Positions 1 to 16,308 are shown, numbered from the stretch's first letter. The stretch is 64,000 nt of DNA from Paraspadella gotoi (GCA_051294375.1 CM119270.1:12638700-12702699); one strand, 5' to 3'. Numbers and translations are program-made. Notes: generated by a model from the sequence alone, not told the origin.

Positions 1-624
1 AACTTGAAAATATTTTTGTGTAAAAGGAAGAGAGAAAGATAGAATAACAGAGAGAGAGAGAGAGAGCAAAGTTTCCAACACAGGTTTTTAGAAAGGACAG
101 TTGGTCAATTGGTGAGGACAGGCTGAAGTTGAGAAAAAGACAGAGTAAGTTGTGAAAAGAAGTGAAATTGCGTGAAAAAGAGAGAAAGGAGAGAGAGAGA
201 GAAAAACAGTGCAAAATCTTATTACTTCACTAATATTCATCAGTTTAAAATTTTTTTATTGTTATACATTACACAATGTAAAGAAGGATTTTTGGCCATG
301 TTTTTCTCTCTCTCTCTTCTCTCTCTTCTTTTTCACCATTTCACTTCTTTACAACACTTACTCTGTCTTTTTCTCAACTTCGCCTGTCCTCACCAATTGA
401 CCACGTCCTTTTCTAAACTCTGTGTTGGAACTTTGCCTCTCCTCTCTCTCTCTTTATCTCTCTTTCTCTCTTCCTTTACACAAAAATATTCAAAGTTCAC
501 TAATGCTGATGAAGGCTTGAAATGAAGCGAACATGTCTGTTTTTCGAATCAAATAAAATCGTGTTCAAAACTAACTCAAACTGTCTCTAATCGTTCCAAA
601 ACAACGAAAAGAAGGATGTATATC
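1..624. mobile_element. Penelope-like element arm pair, partial second copy of 5017-5640
   Basis: Identical base for base to 5017-5640. It carries the inner part of the left arm and the whole right arm of a short element whose halves are inverted repeats: 1-165 is the reverse complement of about 360-500. The right end reaches the 13-bp target duplication ACAATAACATTGT at 625-637. No reverse transcriptase remains between the arms. The left end is cut by the window edge, so the intact description is given at 4924-5640. This copy is probably an assembly duplicate. Confidence 0.6.
500..545 (+). ncRNA. degenerate hammerhead ribozyme motif of a PLE arm
   Basis: CTGATGA at 506-512 is followed by a GCTT/AAGC stem and then GAAC, where an active core needs GAAA; one A is missing. 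ATGTC follows, as in the other PLE hammerheads here. The lost A should abolish self-cleavage. Confidence 0.45.
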
Positions 625-689
625 ACAATAACATTGTCAGAAAGTATTATTTTCTTATCTAAACTTTGCTCTCTCCTTAAACTCGCCCT

Positions 690-886
690 AGGGGAGCACT
701 TTTTGTTCCCCAAGGGTTACCCCCAGGGGCAGCCTTTTTTGGCCCCAGGGGGCCCGCCCCAGTGTTGGTTTCCCCTGGTTCTATTAGGGCCCCCCTCAAT
801 GACCCATTTGCTGCTCCCCCTGGAATTAGTCTGGCCCCCTGGGGCCGCCCTAGAGCCGCCCGCGGGGCGGAGGATTTGGAGATTGA
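690..886. repeat. GC-rich cluster of short palindromes
   Basis: About 200 bp of very GC-rich DNA in AT-rich surroundings, built from repeated short near-palindromes such as CCCTAGGGG, CCCCAAGGG, CCCCCAGGGG and CCCCCTGGGG. The same sequence recurs at 5706-5902 (assembly duplicate), and a different cluster of the same style lies at 3404-3605. Reading frames through it on both strands are Gly/Pro-rich and carry no domain, so I do not call a gene. Confidence 0.6.
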
Positions 887-1207
887 CATATCTCTTTTCC
901 TGTACTATTATAAGTAAGTAACCTATTCAAATGAATTTAATAAAATAATTCGAACACATGTATTAATGAGTAATTGTAATGGTAATTGGTAATTGGTAAA
1001 TCCTTTCTCCTCCTTTCTATGTTATTCCTTCGGCCCAATTTTCTTTCGTTTTTTTTCTTTTTTTTTTTAACTAAAGGGATCGAAAACTTCACTTCTGGCA
1101 GAGAACATTTTTTCGAATCAGGTGAGGAAAAGAGAAAAAGAGTTAAAAATTTTAAAAAAGAGAAATTTAGAAAAGAAAAAGTTAGTAGGTTAAATTAGTT
1201 AGAAAGT

Positions 1208-1213
1208 GAAGTT

Positions 1214-1249
<36 letters not shown>

Positions 1250-1490
1250 AAAGAAAGAAAGAAAGAAAGAAGAAAGGAAGAAAGATAAGAAAAGAAAAGA
1301 AAGAAAAAAAGAAGAGAAGCGAAAACAAGAAAAGAAAAGAAAAGAAAGAAAAGAAAAGAAATAAAAAGGAAAAGAAAGAAAGAAAAGAAAAGGAAAGAAA
1401 AGAAAAAAAAAGAAAAGAAAAAAGAAAAGAAAAGAAAAGAAAAGAAAAGAAAAGAAAAGAAAAGAAAGGAAAAGAGATAGAAACATGTTC
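1208..1490. repeat. A/G-only microsatellite tract (AAAGA/GAAA)
   Basis: Nearly 280 bases with purines only on the plus strand, mostly GAAA and AAAGA units. Long Phe/Leu/Ser-rich frames on the minus strand are translations of this tract. The identical tract is at 6224-6506. Confidence 0.9.
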
Positions 1491-1534
1491 TCGGTTATGA
1501 TTGAACATTGACGACAGACTACCAATATGAAAAC

Positions 1535-1582
1535 GAAGACGACGACGACGAAGACGACGAAAGTCACGACTAAAGACGACCC

Positions 1583-1618
<36 letters not shown>

Positions 1619-1622
1619 TGAA
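1535..1622. repeat. GAC/ACG trinucleotide repeat
   Basis: Runs of GAC interrupted by a few variants. The matching tract at 6555-6645 has different interruptions and lengths, consistent with a low-accuracy read in one or both copies. Confidence 0.8.
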
Positions 1623-2822
1623 ACTGACGACAAAATTTTGTTTTCGATGGGCAACTGATAATTTTGGTGGATTCATGTTGCGGAAATTGAAAACGAGCGA
1701 AATGGAAAAAAATGAAGCCTCGAGAAAAAAGAACCACGATAATCAATTTTGAAACAATGAAAATTAACGAAAAAACATAACGAAAATTTTTAAAAACAAA
1801 CAACTGTCAACATTGTATTTTACAAACAATCATAAAGCTTGGTAATTCGTCGAGAAGCTATAAAAAATGTTCATTTAAAGAATATTTACTTAACTTCCGG
1901 GTTTCGAGTATTTTATAAACTTGACATGTAATCGTGCTCACATTCTCTCCAAACTAAACTTTCACTTTTCCCACAACCAATTACGGTCGCCCTAAGCCAA
2001 AAACGCTCACAACGTCGGTCCGTGTTTACATCTCCGTCCGTACGTCCTTACGCGGCTTCTCGCTTTCTCCTTCTGAACCATAAAACACGAAAAGTGCGGT
2101 TTTCGCCGCCGATAAACTTGGTTTCCGCTCGTTAACCACTTTTCGCCTCAAATGGCGAAAAGAGAATCGAAAAAAAAAGCAGAGAAAAACACGAGAACCA
2201 AGAGAATTTCTCACTTCTTTTTTTTTTAATTTGAAGAAAAGTTAGGAATTCGAGAAAACCTTTTTTTTTTTTGTTTCTTTGGCCTCTCCTCATTTCTCAT
2301 TCCTCATTCCTCAGTCTCCGGTTTTCACTTCTAATACCTTCTTTAACCTCAGTGACTTCTTTTCGTTTTTAATACCTTCGTTCACCTTCGCCTAACTTAC
2401 GGTTATTAATACCTTCCTTTCCAGTTTTTCCACTTTTCCACTTTTCCACTTTTCCCACTTTTCCACTTTTCCACCTTCTCCCTTTTCGTTGTTTCTAATT
2501 CGTTGCGCATGACTTTTGTTTTGCTTCCACTTTTGGTCTCTCTCTTCGCATTCCGTTCCAGTTAATTCCGAGTTCTCTTTAATTTTCGTTTTCCAACTTC
2601 ACTTTTGACTCGATCGTTGTCACACCACCTAATCTACTAATTTATTCTATTCTGATTTATTCTATTCTATTCTATTATATCATCCCGCTCTAGTCAATTA
2701 TATTTAAATATTTCAATATTCTATTCTTTTAAACTTCCCATCTTCCCATTTCCTACATTTCTTTCTTCTCCTCACCCTTCCCTTCCGTTTCCCCATCCTC
2801 CTCCCCTCCTCACTTCCTCTCC
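1623..2822. other. non-coding interval, no gene seen
   Basis: No open frame with a recognisable domain. It holds a short minisatellite of TTTTCCACTTTTCCAC type at about 2425-2480, TTCTA-rich sequence near 2640-2680 and the start of a C/T-rich tract from about 2735. Confidence 0.6.
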
Positions 2823-2847
2823 NNNNNNNNNNNNNNNNNNNNNNNNN

Positions 2848-3403
2848 TTTGAATAAATTTTCTCTCTCTCTCCTCTCCTCTCCTCCTCCTCTCTCTCTCT
2901 CTGTCTCTCTCCCCTTAGGTGGGCGTCTTATCCATGTCTTTTCTGCATTTTCGAGAAGGAAGCAGCGAAAAGGGACACAAGCAGTCTTGCTTCCGGGTGA
3001 GCAAGCAGTTATGCAGCATTCGTGTAACCAGATGAGTTTCGTAAATTTGGCGGTGGGTAAATCTTTCCATTGATGGGTCATCGTGTCGTTGGGTGAATTT
3101 GATCGCGGAGAAAAAAGATTACCAAGTTGAATTGAAGTCAGTTTTCCTTCATTCGTGTTTCGTATTTCAGGATATCGAATTCCACTTCCGGTTTTGCGAA
3201 TCTCACTCCATCGACCTCCTGTGAATTCATTCCTTTTACAGGCGTAATAAAAATAGTGAATCAGAAAAATACTCTTTGCGTGATGTGTGATTAATGATTA
3301 TACTATACACACATTTGTATGTATGGGTAAAAATATTTTATTCTCGAAATGTCTATTTATTATTTTTTTAGATCTCTGTTTTTCCCAGTATGTCATCTTC
3401 AGA
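2848..3403. other. non-coding interval after the gap, no gene seen
   Basis: Starts with a CT-rich microsatellite (2858-2915). The rest is unique-looking sequence with only short open frames. Nothing recognised. Confidence 0.5.
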
Positions 3404-3605
3404 ATCGCCTCCCCCGGGGGCGCTGCTAGGGGCGGCCCCTCGGGTGGCCCGCGGGCCGCCCGGGGCAAGCAATTCTTACTGCCTGGGGCGGCCCCCTGTA
3501 GCCTCTTTTTTTGGGCCCCAAGGGCCACTCCAGGGAATCCCCCAGGGGCTAGAAAAACCTTTCCCCTGGGGGCTACCCCAGGGGGATGAATTTGCTACCC
3601 CCTGG
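3404..3605. repeat. GC-rich cluster of short palindromes (second family member)
   Basis: About 200 bp packed with CCCCCGGGGG, GGCCCGCGGGCC, GGGCCCCAAGGGCC, CCCCCAGGGG and CCCCTGGGGG, interrupted by short A/T-containing spacers. Same architecture as 690-886 but different order, so a second independent cluster. Gly/Pro/Ala-rich frames run through it on both strands without a domain. Confidence 0.6.
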
Positions 3606-3769
3606 ACGGCTCTCTCTTCCCTTCCAGTTTCTCTCTCTCTCTCACTTTTGTCCTCTTTCTCTATCTCTTTTCTTTTTTCATCTTATCCCAATTATAAAAA
3701 TAAAAATAATATCTTTCACTTCAATTAATCATCAATGAACCAATAGTGCACCAATACCAATATGCATAA

Positions 3770-4175
3770 TCTGGTAATTGCATGTCAAATGATATAATTT
3801 GGTCAATGACATAAATTTTGACAACTGATTAATTTGGTCAACTTTTAAAATTTGTAAACTTTTAGTAACTTTGGTCAACTTTTATTAATTTGGTCAACTT
3901 TACATTTGGTTCAACTTTACCAATTTGGTAATGACATAATTTAGTTAATTTTGTTATTAATTTAGGTCCAACTTAATAATGTCGTAACCTTCATAATTGG
4001 TAAACTTTCTAATTTTGGTCAACTGACATAATTGGTCAACTGACTATAATTAATAAGTCAACTTTAGAATTGGTTAAACTTTTATATTTTGGTAAACCTT
4101 TCATTTAATTTGGTCAACTGGTCCATAATTTGGTCAACTTGCATAATTTGGTCAACTTGCGTAATATGGTCACAT
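3770..4175. repeat. degenerate AATTTGGTCAACTTT minisatellite
   Basis: The word TTTGGTCAAC and close variants (TTGGTAAAC, TTGGTTCAAC) recur every 15-30 bases for about 400 bp. The irregular unit length shows an old or poorly read minisatellite. Confidence 0.75.
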
Positions 4176-4727
4176 CAACTAACAATTAGCTAATTATTTA
4201 ATTTCATCTATAAAAAATAGAAAGAGAAAAGAGGTGAGAAAATTTTTAATAAATCAAGTAAATGTGACTTTGTTTTTCTATTTAAAACTCCACTTTCACT
4301 TGCATACTTTTCTACCCACACACAAAATTTATTTTAATTATCTATGAAATTTTAAATAGTAGAAATAATAGTAGGATGGTTTTATTTTTTTAAATTCACT
4401 TTAAAATTAATTAATTAAATTTAATTAATTATTATAAAATCAGTCTTAAGTCCCATCTCCCACATTAGCATTAAACTCAAATTATTCCATGATTAAAATA
4501 CTATGGATTGGAAAATCTGTAGTGGGTAGAAAAGTATGTGACTGGAGCTAGATATAAAGTTTTCTTCACTTTCTCTCTCATTACCATCAGCTTCCTCAAC
4601 AACGTGAGTTATCTGAGGTGATCTACAACTGACAATTATTAATTACAAATCTTTAAATGAAAAAAAATTATTTCACGTTTACCTAATTTGAAAAAAATAT
4701 ATATTTTTTAGTTACATAAACAAGTCT
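4176..4727. other. AT-rich interval, no gene seen
   Basis: AT-rich DNA with a self-complementary TTAATTAATTAAATTTAATTAATT stretch near 4408-4431. No supported coding sequence. Confidence 0.5.
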
Positions 4728-4870
4728 TGAAAGATAGAGAGAGAGAAAGATAGATAGAGAGAAAGAAAAAGAAAGAAAAGAAAAGAAAGAAAGAAAAGAA
4801 CAGAAAAAAGAGAGGAGAGAGAAAGAGGAAAGAGAGAGAGATAGATAAAGTGTGAGAGAAAGAGAAGAAA
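4728..4870. repeat. GA/GAAA microsatellite
   Basis: Purine-rich run of GAGA and GAAA units on the plus strand, next to the left end of the PLE insertion. Confidence 0.8.
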
Positions 4871-4965
4871 AGAGAAGATAAACAGGTGACAGGCGAGAGA
4901 TATTTCAGATACAATAACATTGTTAGAGACAGTTTGAGTTTAGTTTTGACAACGATTTTTATTTG

Positions 4966-5016
4966 ATCAAAAACCAGACATGTTTCGGCTTCATTCAAGC
5001 CTCATCAGCATTAGTG
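4966..5016 (-). ncRNA. hammerhead ribozyme motif in the left PLE arm
   Basis: On the minus strand: CTGATGA (complement of 5002-5008), a perfect GGCTT/AAGCC stem II with a 5-nt loop, then GAAAC (complement of 4982-4986), AT and GTC (4977-4979). A15.1-U16.1 and C-G would form a 2-bp stem III, and cleavage is predicted after the C of GTC. Core and stem II are canonical. Stem I pairing next to the core is weak (two G-U pairs), so activity is uncertain. Confidence 0.65.
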
Positions 5017-5515
5017 AACTTGAAAATATTTTTGTGTAAAAGGAAGAGAGAAAGATAGAATAACAGAGAGAGAGAGAGAGAGCAAAGTTTCCAACACAGG
5101 TTTTTAGAAAGGACAGTTGGTCAATTGGTGAGGACAGGCTGAAGTTGAGAAAAAGACAGAGTAAGTTGTGAAAAGAAGTGAAATTGCGTGAAAAAGAGAG
5201 AAAGGAGAGAGAGAGAGAAAAACAGTGCAAAATCTTATTACTTCACTAATATTCATCAGTTTAAAATTTTTTTATTGTTATACATTACACAATGTAAAGA
5301 AGGATTTTTGGCCATGTTTTTCTCTCTCTCTCTTCTCTCTCTTCTTTTTCACCATTTCACTTCTTTACAACACTTACTCTGTCTTTTTCTCAACTTCGCC
5401 TGTCCTCACCAATTGACCACGTCCTTTTCTAAACTCTGTGTTGGAACTTTGCCTCTCCTCTCTCTCTCTTTATCTCTCTTTCTCTCTTCCTTTACACAAA
5501 AATATTCAAAGTTCA

Positions 5516-5561
5516 CTAATGCTGATGAAGGCTTGAAATGAAGCGAACATGTCTGTTTTTC
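5516..5561 (+). ncRNA. degenerate hammerhead ribozyme motif in the right PLE arm
   Basis: CTGATGA at 5522-5528, GCTT/AAGC stem, then GAAC instead of GAAAC. Inverted partner of 4966-5016, with a one-base loss in the catalytic core. Confidence 0.5.
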
Positions 5562-5705
5562 GAATCAAATAAAATCGTGTTCAAAACTAACTCAAACTGT
5601 CTCTAATCGTTCCAAAACAACGAAAAGAAGGATGTATATCACAATAACATTGTCAGAAAGTATTATTTTCTTATCTAAACTTTGCTCTCTCCTTAAACTC
5701 GCCCT

Positions 5706-5902
5706 AGGGGAGCACTTTTTGTTCCCCAAGGGTTACCCCCAGGGGCAGCCTTTTTTGGCCCCAGGGGGCCCGCCCCAGTGTTGGTTTCCCCTGGTTCTAT
5801 TAGGGCCCCCCTCAATGACCCATTTGCTGCTCCCCCTGGAATTAGTCTGGCCCCCTGGGGCCGCCCTAGAGCCGCCCGCGGGGCGGAGGATTTGGAGATT
5901 GA
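5706..5902. repeat. GC-rich palindrome cluster, duplicate copy
   Basis: Exact copy of 690-886, within the assembly duplication. Confidence 0.6.
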
Positions 5903-6229
5903 CATATCTCTTTTCCTGTACTATTATAAGTAAGTAACCTATTCAAATGAATTTAATAAAATAATTCGAACACATGTATTAATGAGTAATTGTAATGGTA
6001 ATTGGTAATTGGTAAATCCTTTCTCCTCCTTTCTATGTTATTCCTTCGGCCCAATTTTCTTTCGTTTTTTTTCTTTTTTTTTTTAACTAAAGGGATCGAA
6101 AACTTCACTTCTGGCAGAGAACATTTTTTCGAATCAGGTGAGGAAAAGAGAAAAAGAGTTAAAAATTTTAAAAAAGAGAAATTTAGAAAAGAAAAAGTTA
6201 GTAGGTTAAATTAGTTAGAAAGTGAAGTT

Positions 6230-6265
<36 letters not shown>

Positions 6266-7775
6266 AAAGAAAGAAAGAAAGAAAGAAGAAAGGAAGAAAG
6301 ATAAGAAAAGAAAAGAAAGAAAAAAAGAAGAGAAGCGAAAACAAGAAAAGAAAAGAAAAGAAAGAAAAGAAAAGAAATAAAAAGGAAAAGAAAGAAAGAA
6401 AAGAAAAGGAAAGAAAAGAAAAAAAAAGAAAAGAAAAAAGAAAAGAAAAGAAAAGAAAAGAAAAGAAAAGAAAAGAAAAGAAAAGAAAAGGAAAAGAGAT
6501 AGAAAAACATGTTCTCGGTTTATTGATTGAACATTGACGCAGACTACAATATTGAAAACGAAGACGACCGACGAACGGAAGGACGACCGAAAGTCCACGA
6601 CTAAAGAGACCCCGACGACGACGAGACGACGACGACGACGACATGAAACTGACGACAAAATTTTGTTTTCCGATGGGCCAACTTGATGATTTTGGTTGGA
6701 TTCATGTTGCCGGAAATTAAAACGGGCGGGAAATTGGAAGGAAAAAATGAAAGCCTCGAGATAAAAAGAACCCATAATCATTTTTGAAACAATGAAAATT
6801 AACGAAAAAAACATAACCGAAAAATTTTTAAAAAACAAACCACTGTCACATTGTATTTTACAAACAATCCATAAAGCTTGGTAATTCGTCGAGAAAGCTA
6901 TAAAAAAATGTTCATTTAAAGAATATTTACTTACTCCGGGTTTCGAGTATTTTATAAACTTGGACATGTAATCGTGCTCACATTCTTCTCCAAACTAAAC
7001 TTTCACTTTTCCACAAACCCAAAATTTACGGTCGCCCTAAGGCCAAAACGCTCACAACGTCGGTCCCGTGTTAAATCTCCGTCCGTACGTCCTTACGCGG
7101 CTTCTCGCTTTCTCCTTCTGAACCATAAAACAGCGAAAGTGCGTTTCGCCGCCGAATAAAATTGGTTTCGCTCGTTAAACCACTTTTCGCTCAAATGGCG
7201 AAAAGAGAATCGAAAAAAAAGCAGAGAAAAACACGAGAACGCAAGAGAATTTCTCACTTCTCTCTTTTTTTTAATTTGAAGAAAAGTTTGGAATTTCAGA
7301 AAACTTTTTTTTTTTTGTTCTTTGGGCCTCTCTCATTTCTCATTTGCTCTCATTCCTCGTCTCCGGTTTTCACTTCTAATACCTTCTCTTAACCTCAGTG
7401 ACTTCTTTTCGTTTTTAATACCTTCGTTCACCTTCGCCTAAACTTACGGTTATTAATACCTTCCTTCCAGTTTTTCCACTTTTCCAACTTTTCCACTTTT
7501 CCCACTTTCCACTTTCCACCTTTCTTCCCCTTTTCGTTGTTTCTAATTTCGTTGCGCATGACTTTTGTTTTTGCTCCACTTTTGGTCCTCTCTTCGCATT
7601 CCGTTCCAGTTAATTCCGAGTTCTCTTTAATTTTCGTTTTCCAACTTCACTTTGACTCGATCGTTGTCCACACCACCTAATCTACTAATTTATTCTATTC
7701 TGATTTATTCTATTCTATTCTATATATCATCCCGCTCTAGTCAATTATATTTAAATATTTCAATATTCTATTCTT

Positions 7776-8335
7776 TTAAACTTCCCATCTTCCCATTTCC
7801 TACATTTCTTTCTTCCCTCACCCTTCCCTTCCGTTCCCCATCCTCGCTCCCCTCCTCACTTTCCTCTCCTTCCACCCTCCTCTACCTCCTTCACCTCTCT
7901 TCCACACATTCCTCCACTAATCCTCTCCACCCACCCTTCCCCTCCCACCTCTTCCACCCATTCTCCTCCCCTCCTCCTCCCACCCTCCCTCCCACCTCCT
8001 CCCACTCTCTCCACCATTCTCCTCCCCCCCTCCTCCCAACTCTCCCTCCCACCCTCCTCCCACCTCTCTCACCATTCTCCCCACTTCTCTCTCCCACCCT
8101 CCCTCCCACCTCCTTCCCACCTCTCTCCACCCAATTCTCCTCCACTTTCCCTCTCTCCCACCCTCCCTCCCACCTCCTCCCACCATCTCCCACCATTCTT
8201 CTCACTCCTTCTCCCACCCCCTCCCTTCCCACCTCCTCCACCTCTTCTCCACCCATTCTTCCTCATCTCCTCTCCTCCACCCTCCTTCCCCAAACCTCCT
8301 TCCCACCTCTTCCTCCACCACTCCGGGCGTCCCAA
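7776..8335. repeat. C/T-only minisatellite (CTCCCACC units)
   Basis: More than 500 bases with almost no purines on the plus strand, built from units like CCCTCCCTCCCACCTCCTCC with CCACCATTCTCC variants at roughly 60-bp intervals. Long Pro/Ser frames on plus and Gly/Glu/Arg frames on minus are by-products of the tract. Confidence 0.85.
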
Positions 8336-8771
8336 AAAACCTGTCCAGAACTCACTCGCCGCCAATCCTCCCCTTTCCTCTTTCCTCGTCACCCAAGAAA
8401 CATTTCCGCGAATGTCCGCAAAGAATTTCAAATCTCCTTTTTCTCTCTCTTTTTTTCTTTTTTTGCGCCGTCGATTTCTCGCTAAGAGTCGGGACTCGAG
8501 AGTAGCATCCCTTCCTTTGGCGCAAGGTTTCGCGCCTTTCGGATGTTTCCCTCTGTTCGAGAAAGAGAGGGGAAAAAAATAATCTTCTGGTATTTATTTC
8601 TTTTTTTATATATCGTTCTTGGTTTTCTTCCCAACAGGACTCTTGGCGGAGTTTCAAACTAATTAATAGTTAAAAATCATTGAGATTTTTTTTTCACAGA
8701 ATATTTCTTAAATTTGGGATAATATTAAGTCGAATGCACTTAGAATTGAACTAAGGACTTCCCTCTCTCTC
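8336..8771. other. non-coding interval, no gene seen
   Basis: Mixed sequence with short open frames only. A moderately GC-rich stretch at 8320-8560 holds nothing recognisable. Confidence 0.5.
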
Positions 8772-8986
8772 NNNNNNNNNNNNNNNNNNNNNNNNNNNNN
8801 NNNNNNNNNNNNNNNNNNNNNNNNNNNNNNNNNNNNNNNNNNNNNNNNNNNNNNNNNNNNNNNNNNNNNNNNNNNNNNNNNNNNNNNNNNNNNNNNNNNN
8901 NNNNNNNNNNNNNNNNNNNNNNNNNNNNNNNNNNNNNNNNNNNNNNNNNNNNNNNNNNNNNNNNNNNNNNNNNNNNNNNNNNNNNN
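8772..8986. other. assembly gap (215 N)
   Basis: Undetermined bases. Upstream exons of the PH-domain gene, including the start of its first PH domain, may lie in or left of this gap. Confidence 0.95.
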
Positions 8987-9220
8987 AAAAAAAAAAGGAT
9001 TATAAAAAGATTATAAGCGGATTAGAGTCAACTTATTGAAAAGTCAAAAAAGTTTTTGTTGCCGGATGGGGATTAAATATATTCTTTCCTTTCGTTTCAA
9101 AAAAAAAATTTGCAAAGAGAAAACATTAGGAGACGGGTGGCGATGGGTTACGACTGAGATATCGATTGTGAACAACCTTTTCCCAACCTTACTCTCTCCC
9201 GTACCCCAACCCACCCACAG

Positions 9221-14422
<5,202 letters not shown>

Positions 14423-14696
14423 CAATGACAAATGACAATGACAATGACAATGACAATGACAAATTCCGGCGTCCGACGGAAACTCTTATGACAACGACAA
14501 AAAGAACAATATGAAAAAGGACAATAACGATCGCATCGACCGCTCCCTTTAGACTGCATTCAGGCAGGCAGCGTTCAACACGTATTGAAATGTTGTTAAC
14601 TATTAGTTTTCCATTTGTAAAATTGAAACTTTAAATGAATTTCGTTAACCCGTACAACTATGTTAGTAATTTTTTATTCAAAAGTTATTCCAAAAG

Positions 14697-14702
14697 AATA
14701 AA
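14697..14702 (+). promoter_or_regulatory. candidate poly(A) signal AATAAA
   Basis: AATAAA about 275 bp after the last stop of the PH gene. Short and AT-rich context, so only suggestive. Confidence 0.3.
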
Positions 14703-15169
14703 AATGCGTTAACTTTAATTTGAAAACTCGATTTCGTCAAAGTTTATGTATCCAATACTCAGTTAATTCCGAGTTTTAACTGAGGCCATTGAAAAAGACT
14801 TCCATCGATATAGTTAAAGCAGTACATTCAACAGGACATATAGATAAAGAGACTAATTATATTTTACTAAGTAAGAAGTTTGAAATAATAGGTTAACAAA
14901 ACAGAGAAAAGGAAAATTAACAATATGCTAACAAAATATTTAGAATATACATAGAACAGTGAATTAAAATAATATTCAACAGTTTGCAGTGACGTTGAAG
15001 ATGCAGCATCAGGTTGGAATCGTCTTCGGCGCCGACCAGACGACGTCATTGATGTGACAATTGGTTTGTGAGAGATCGAGACAATTAACCAATCAACGAT
15101 CGAGGAATGAGGATCGTATCGATTAATGTGAAAAAAGTCATGAACGTTGAGAGGCAGAGCAGAGAGAGA

Positions 15170-15207
<38 letters not shown>

Positions 15208-15319
15208 GCAGAGTCCCTCTCGGATCGTAGAACCGGGACCCAATCCCCTTCAACGAAGCGAATCTCTTCTCCCTCCGATTATAAACTCTTCGGGATTTTT
15301 ACGCTAATTTCATCTCCTT
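14703..15319. other. non-coding interval, no gene seen
   Basis: AT-rich sequence, then a (GA)n microsatellite at 15163-15203. No supported frame. Confidence 0.5.
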
Positions 15320-15451
15320 TGAGCGATGGACCAATCACCGGCCGAGTTAGAACACCGACCTATCACAAAACTCGATCCGACATCGACCAATCAGTCGACG
15401 AGATTCTTTCACCGGTCGGTTTTTGCCGGTGAAAATTTTCTCTCCTCTCTA

Positions 15452-15536
<85 letters not shown>

Positions 15537-16192
15537 TCTTTCTTTATTTTCTTCTTATCTCTCCCAGACGAAAAAACCCCTTTACTCTCCACAGGATTTA
15601 TCTTTACTTTTCTAAAAACCGAAAATATTTCCGTTAATTTTTTTTTCCAAACGCGTTCCTCTTCTCTCTTTATAAAAATCTTTAAAACGAAAATAAAGAG
15701 AATTTGAATTAAATTAAAATTAAATAAAAAAAAGTCAAGGGAACATTTNNNNNNNNNNNNNNNNNNNNNNNNNTCGGATCGATTTTTTCCAGAACTTTTT
15801 CTTGAAAGGCAAACACCACAACACACCAGAACCGATGAGAGAGAGAGAGAGAGAGAGAGAGCAGAGAAGAGAGAGAGAGGAGAGAGAGAGATATTGAGAG
15901 AGACGAGAGAGAGAGAGAGAGAAGAGAGAAAGAAATTTGCATTAGTGCCTTCTTTATTGGCCGAAAAATATTACCGTTTACGATGACAATCTCTTTTTTT
16001 TTTTTAAATCGGGCCTCCTTTCGATTCGCAAGAAAAAAAAGTTTTACAATGGAGACCCCATTATTGCGCCGTTGTTGTTTATCCGCTCGAACAAAATCAA
16101 TATCGAAGGGAGAGAGAGAGAGAGATGAGAGAGAGAGACAGAGAGAGAGAGACGAGAGCGACACCCAGATGAGAGAGAGACGAGTGAGAGAG

Positions 16193-16229
<37 letters not shown>

Positions 16230-16257
16230 AAGAGAGAGAGAGAAGACGAGAGAGAGA

Positions 16258-16308
<51 letters not shown>

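Larger units (their letters stand above)
1..2822. other. segment duplicated at 5017-7862, ending at a 25-N gap
   Basis: The first about 1,490 bases match 5017-6506 exactly (offset 5016). Beyond that the two copies stay collinear but differ by many 1-2 base indels. This copy stops at the gap 2823-2847. Exact identity followed by indel-rich divergence, with a fixed-size gap at the end, suggests overlapping gap filling rather than a biological duplication. Confidence 0.75.
4924..5640. mobile_element. short Penelope-like element with inverted hammerhead arms
   Basis: Flanked on both sides by the exact 13-bp target duplication ACAATAACATTGT (4911-4923 and 5641-5653). Its two halves are inverted repeats of roughly 300 bp, joined by a short AT-rich centre near 5230-5310. 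Each arm contains a (GA)n/(CT)n run, the phrase AAAGTTTCCAACAC or its complement, and a hammerhead-like motif near its outer end (minus strand left, plus strand right). The same arm architecture surrounds reverse-transcriptase remains at 35126-37170, which identifies the family. This copy retains no coding sequence. Known for the family: Penelope-like retroelements carry hammerhead ribozymes in their terminal repeats. Confidence 0.75.
5017..7862. other. segment duplicated at 1-2822
   Basis: Collinear with 1-2822. It includes the PLE right part, the GC palindrome cluster at 5706-5902, the A/G tract at 6224-6506, the GAC tract at 6555-6645 and an otherwise empty interval 6646-7780. No gene is supported. 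Beyond 7862 the sequence continues where the first copy was cut by a gap. Confidence 0.75.

Noticed and set aside
677-921. Open frames on both strands through the GC-rich cluster
   Set aside because: Gly/Pro-rich by composition; both strands equally open and palindromic.
1199-1803. Long Phe/Leu/Ser and Val/Arg-rich open frames on the minus strand
   Set aside because: They are translations of the GAAA and GAC microsatellites; no start context, domain or splice sites.
7652-8485. 277-codon Pro/Ser-rich open frame and opposite Gly/Glu-rich frames
   Set aside because: Lies over a C/T-only minisatellite; open because the tract lacks stop-forming words, not because it codes.
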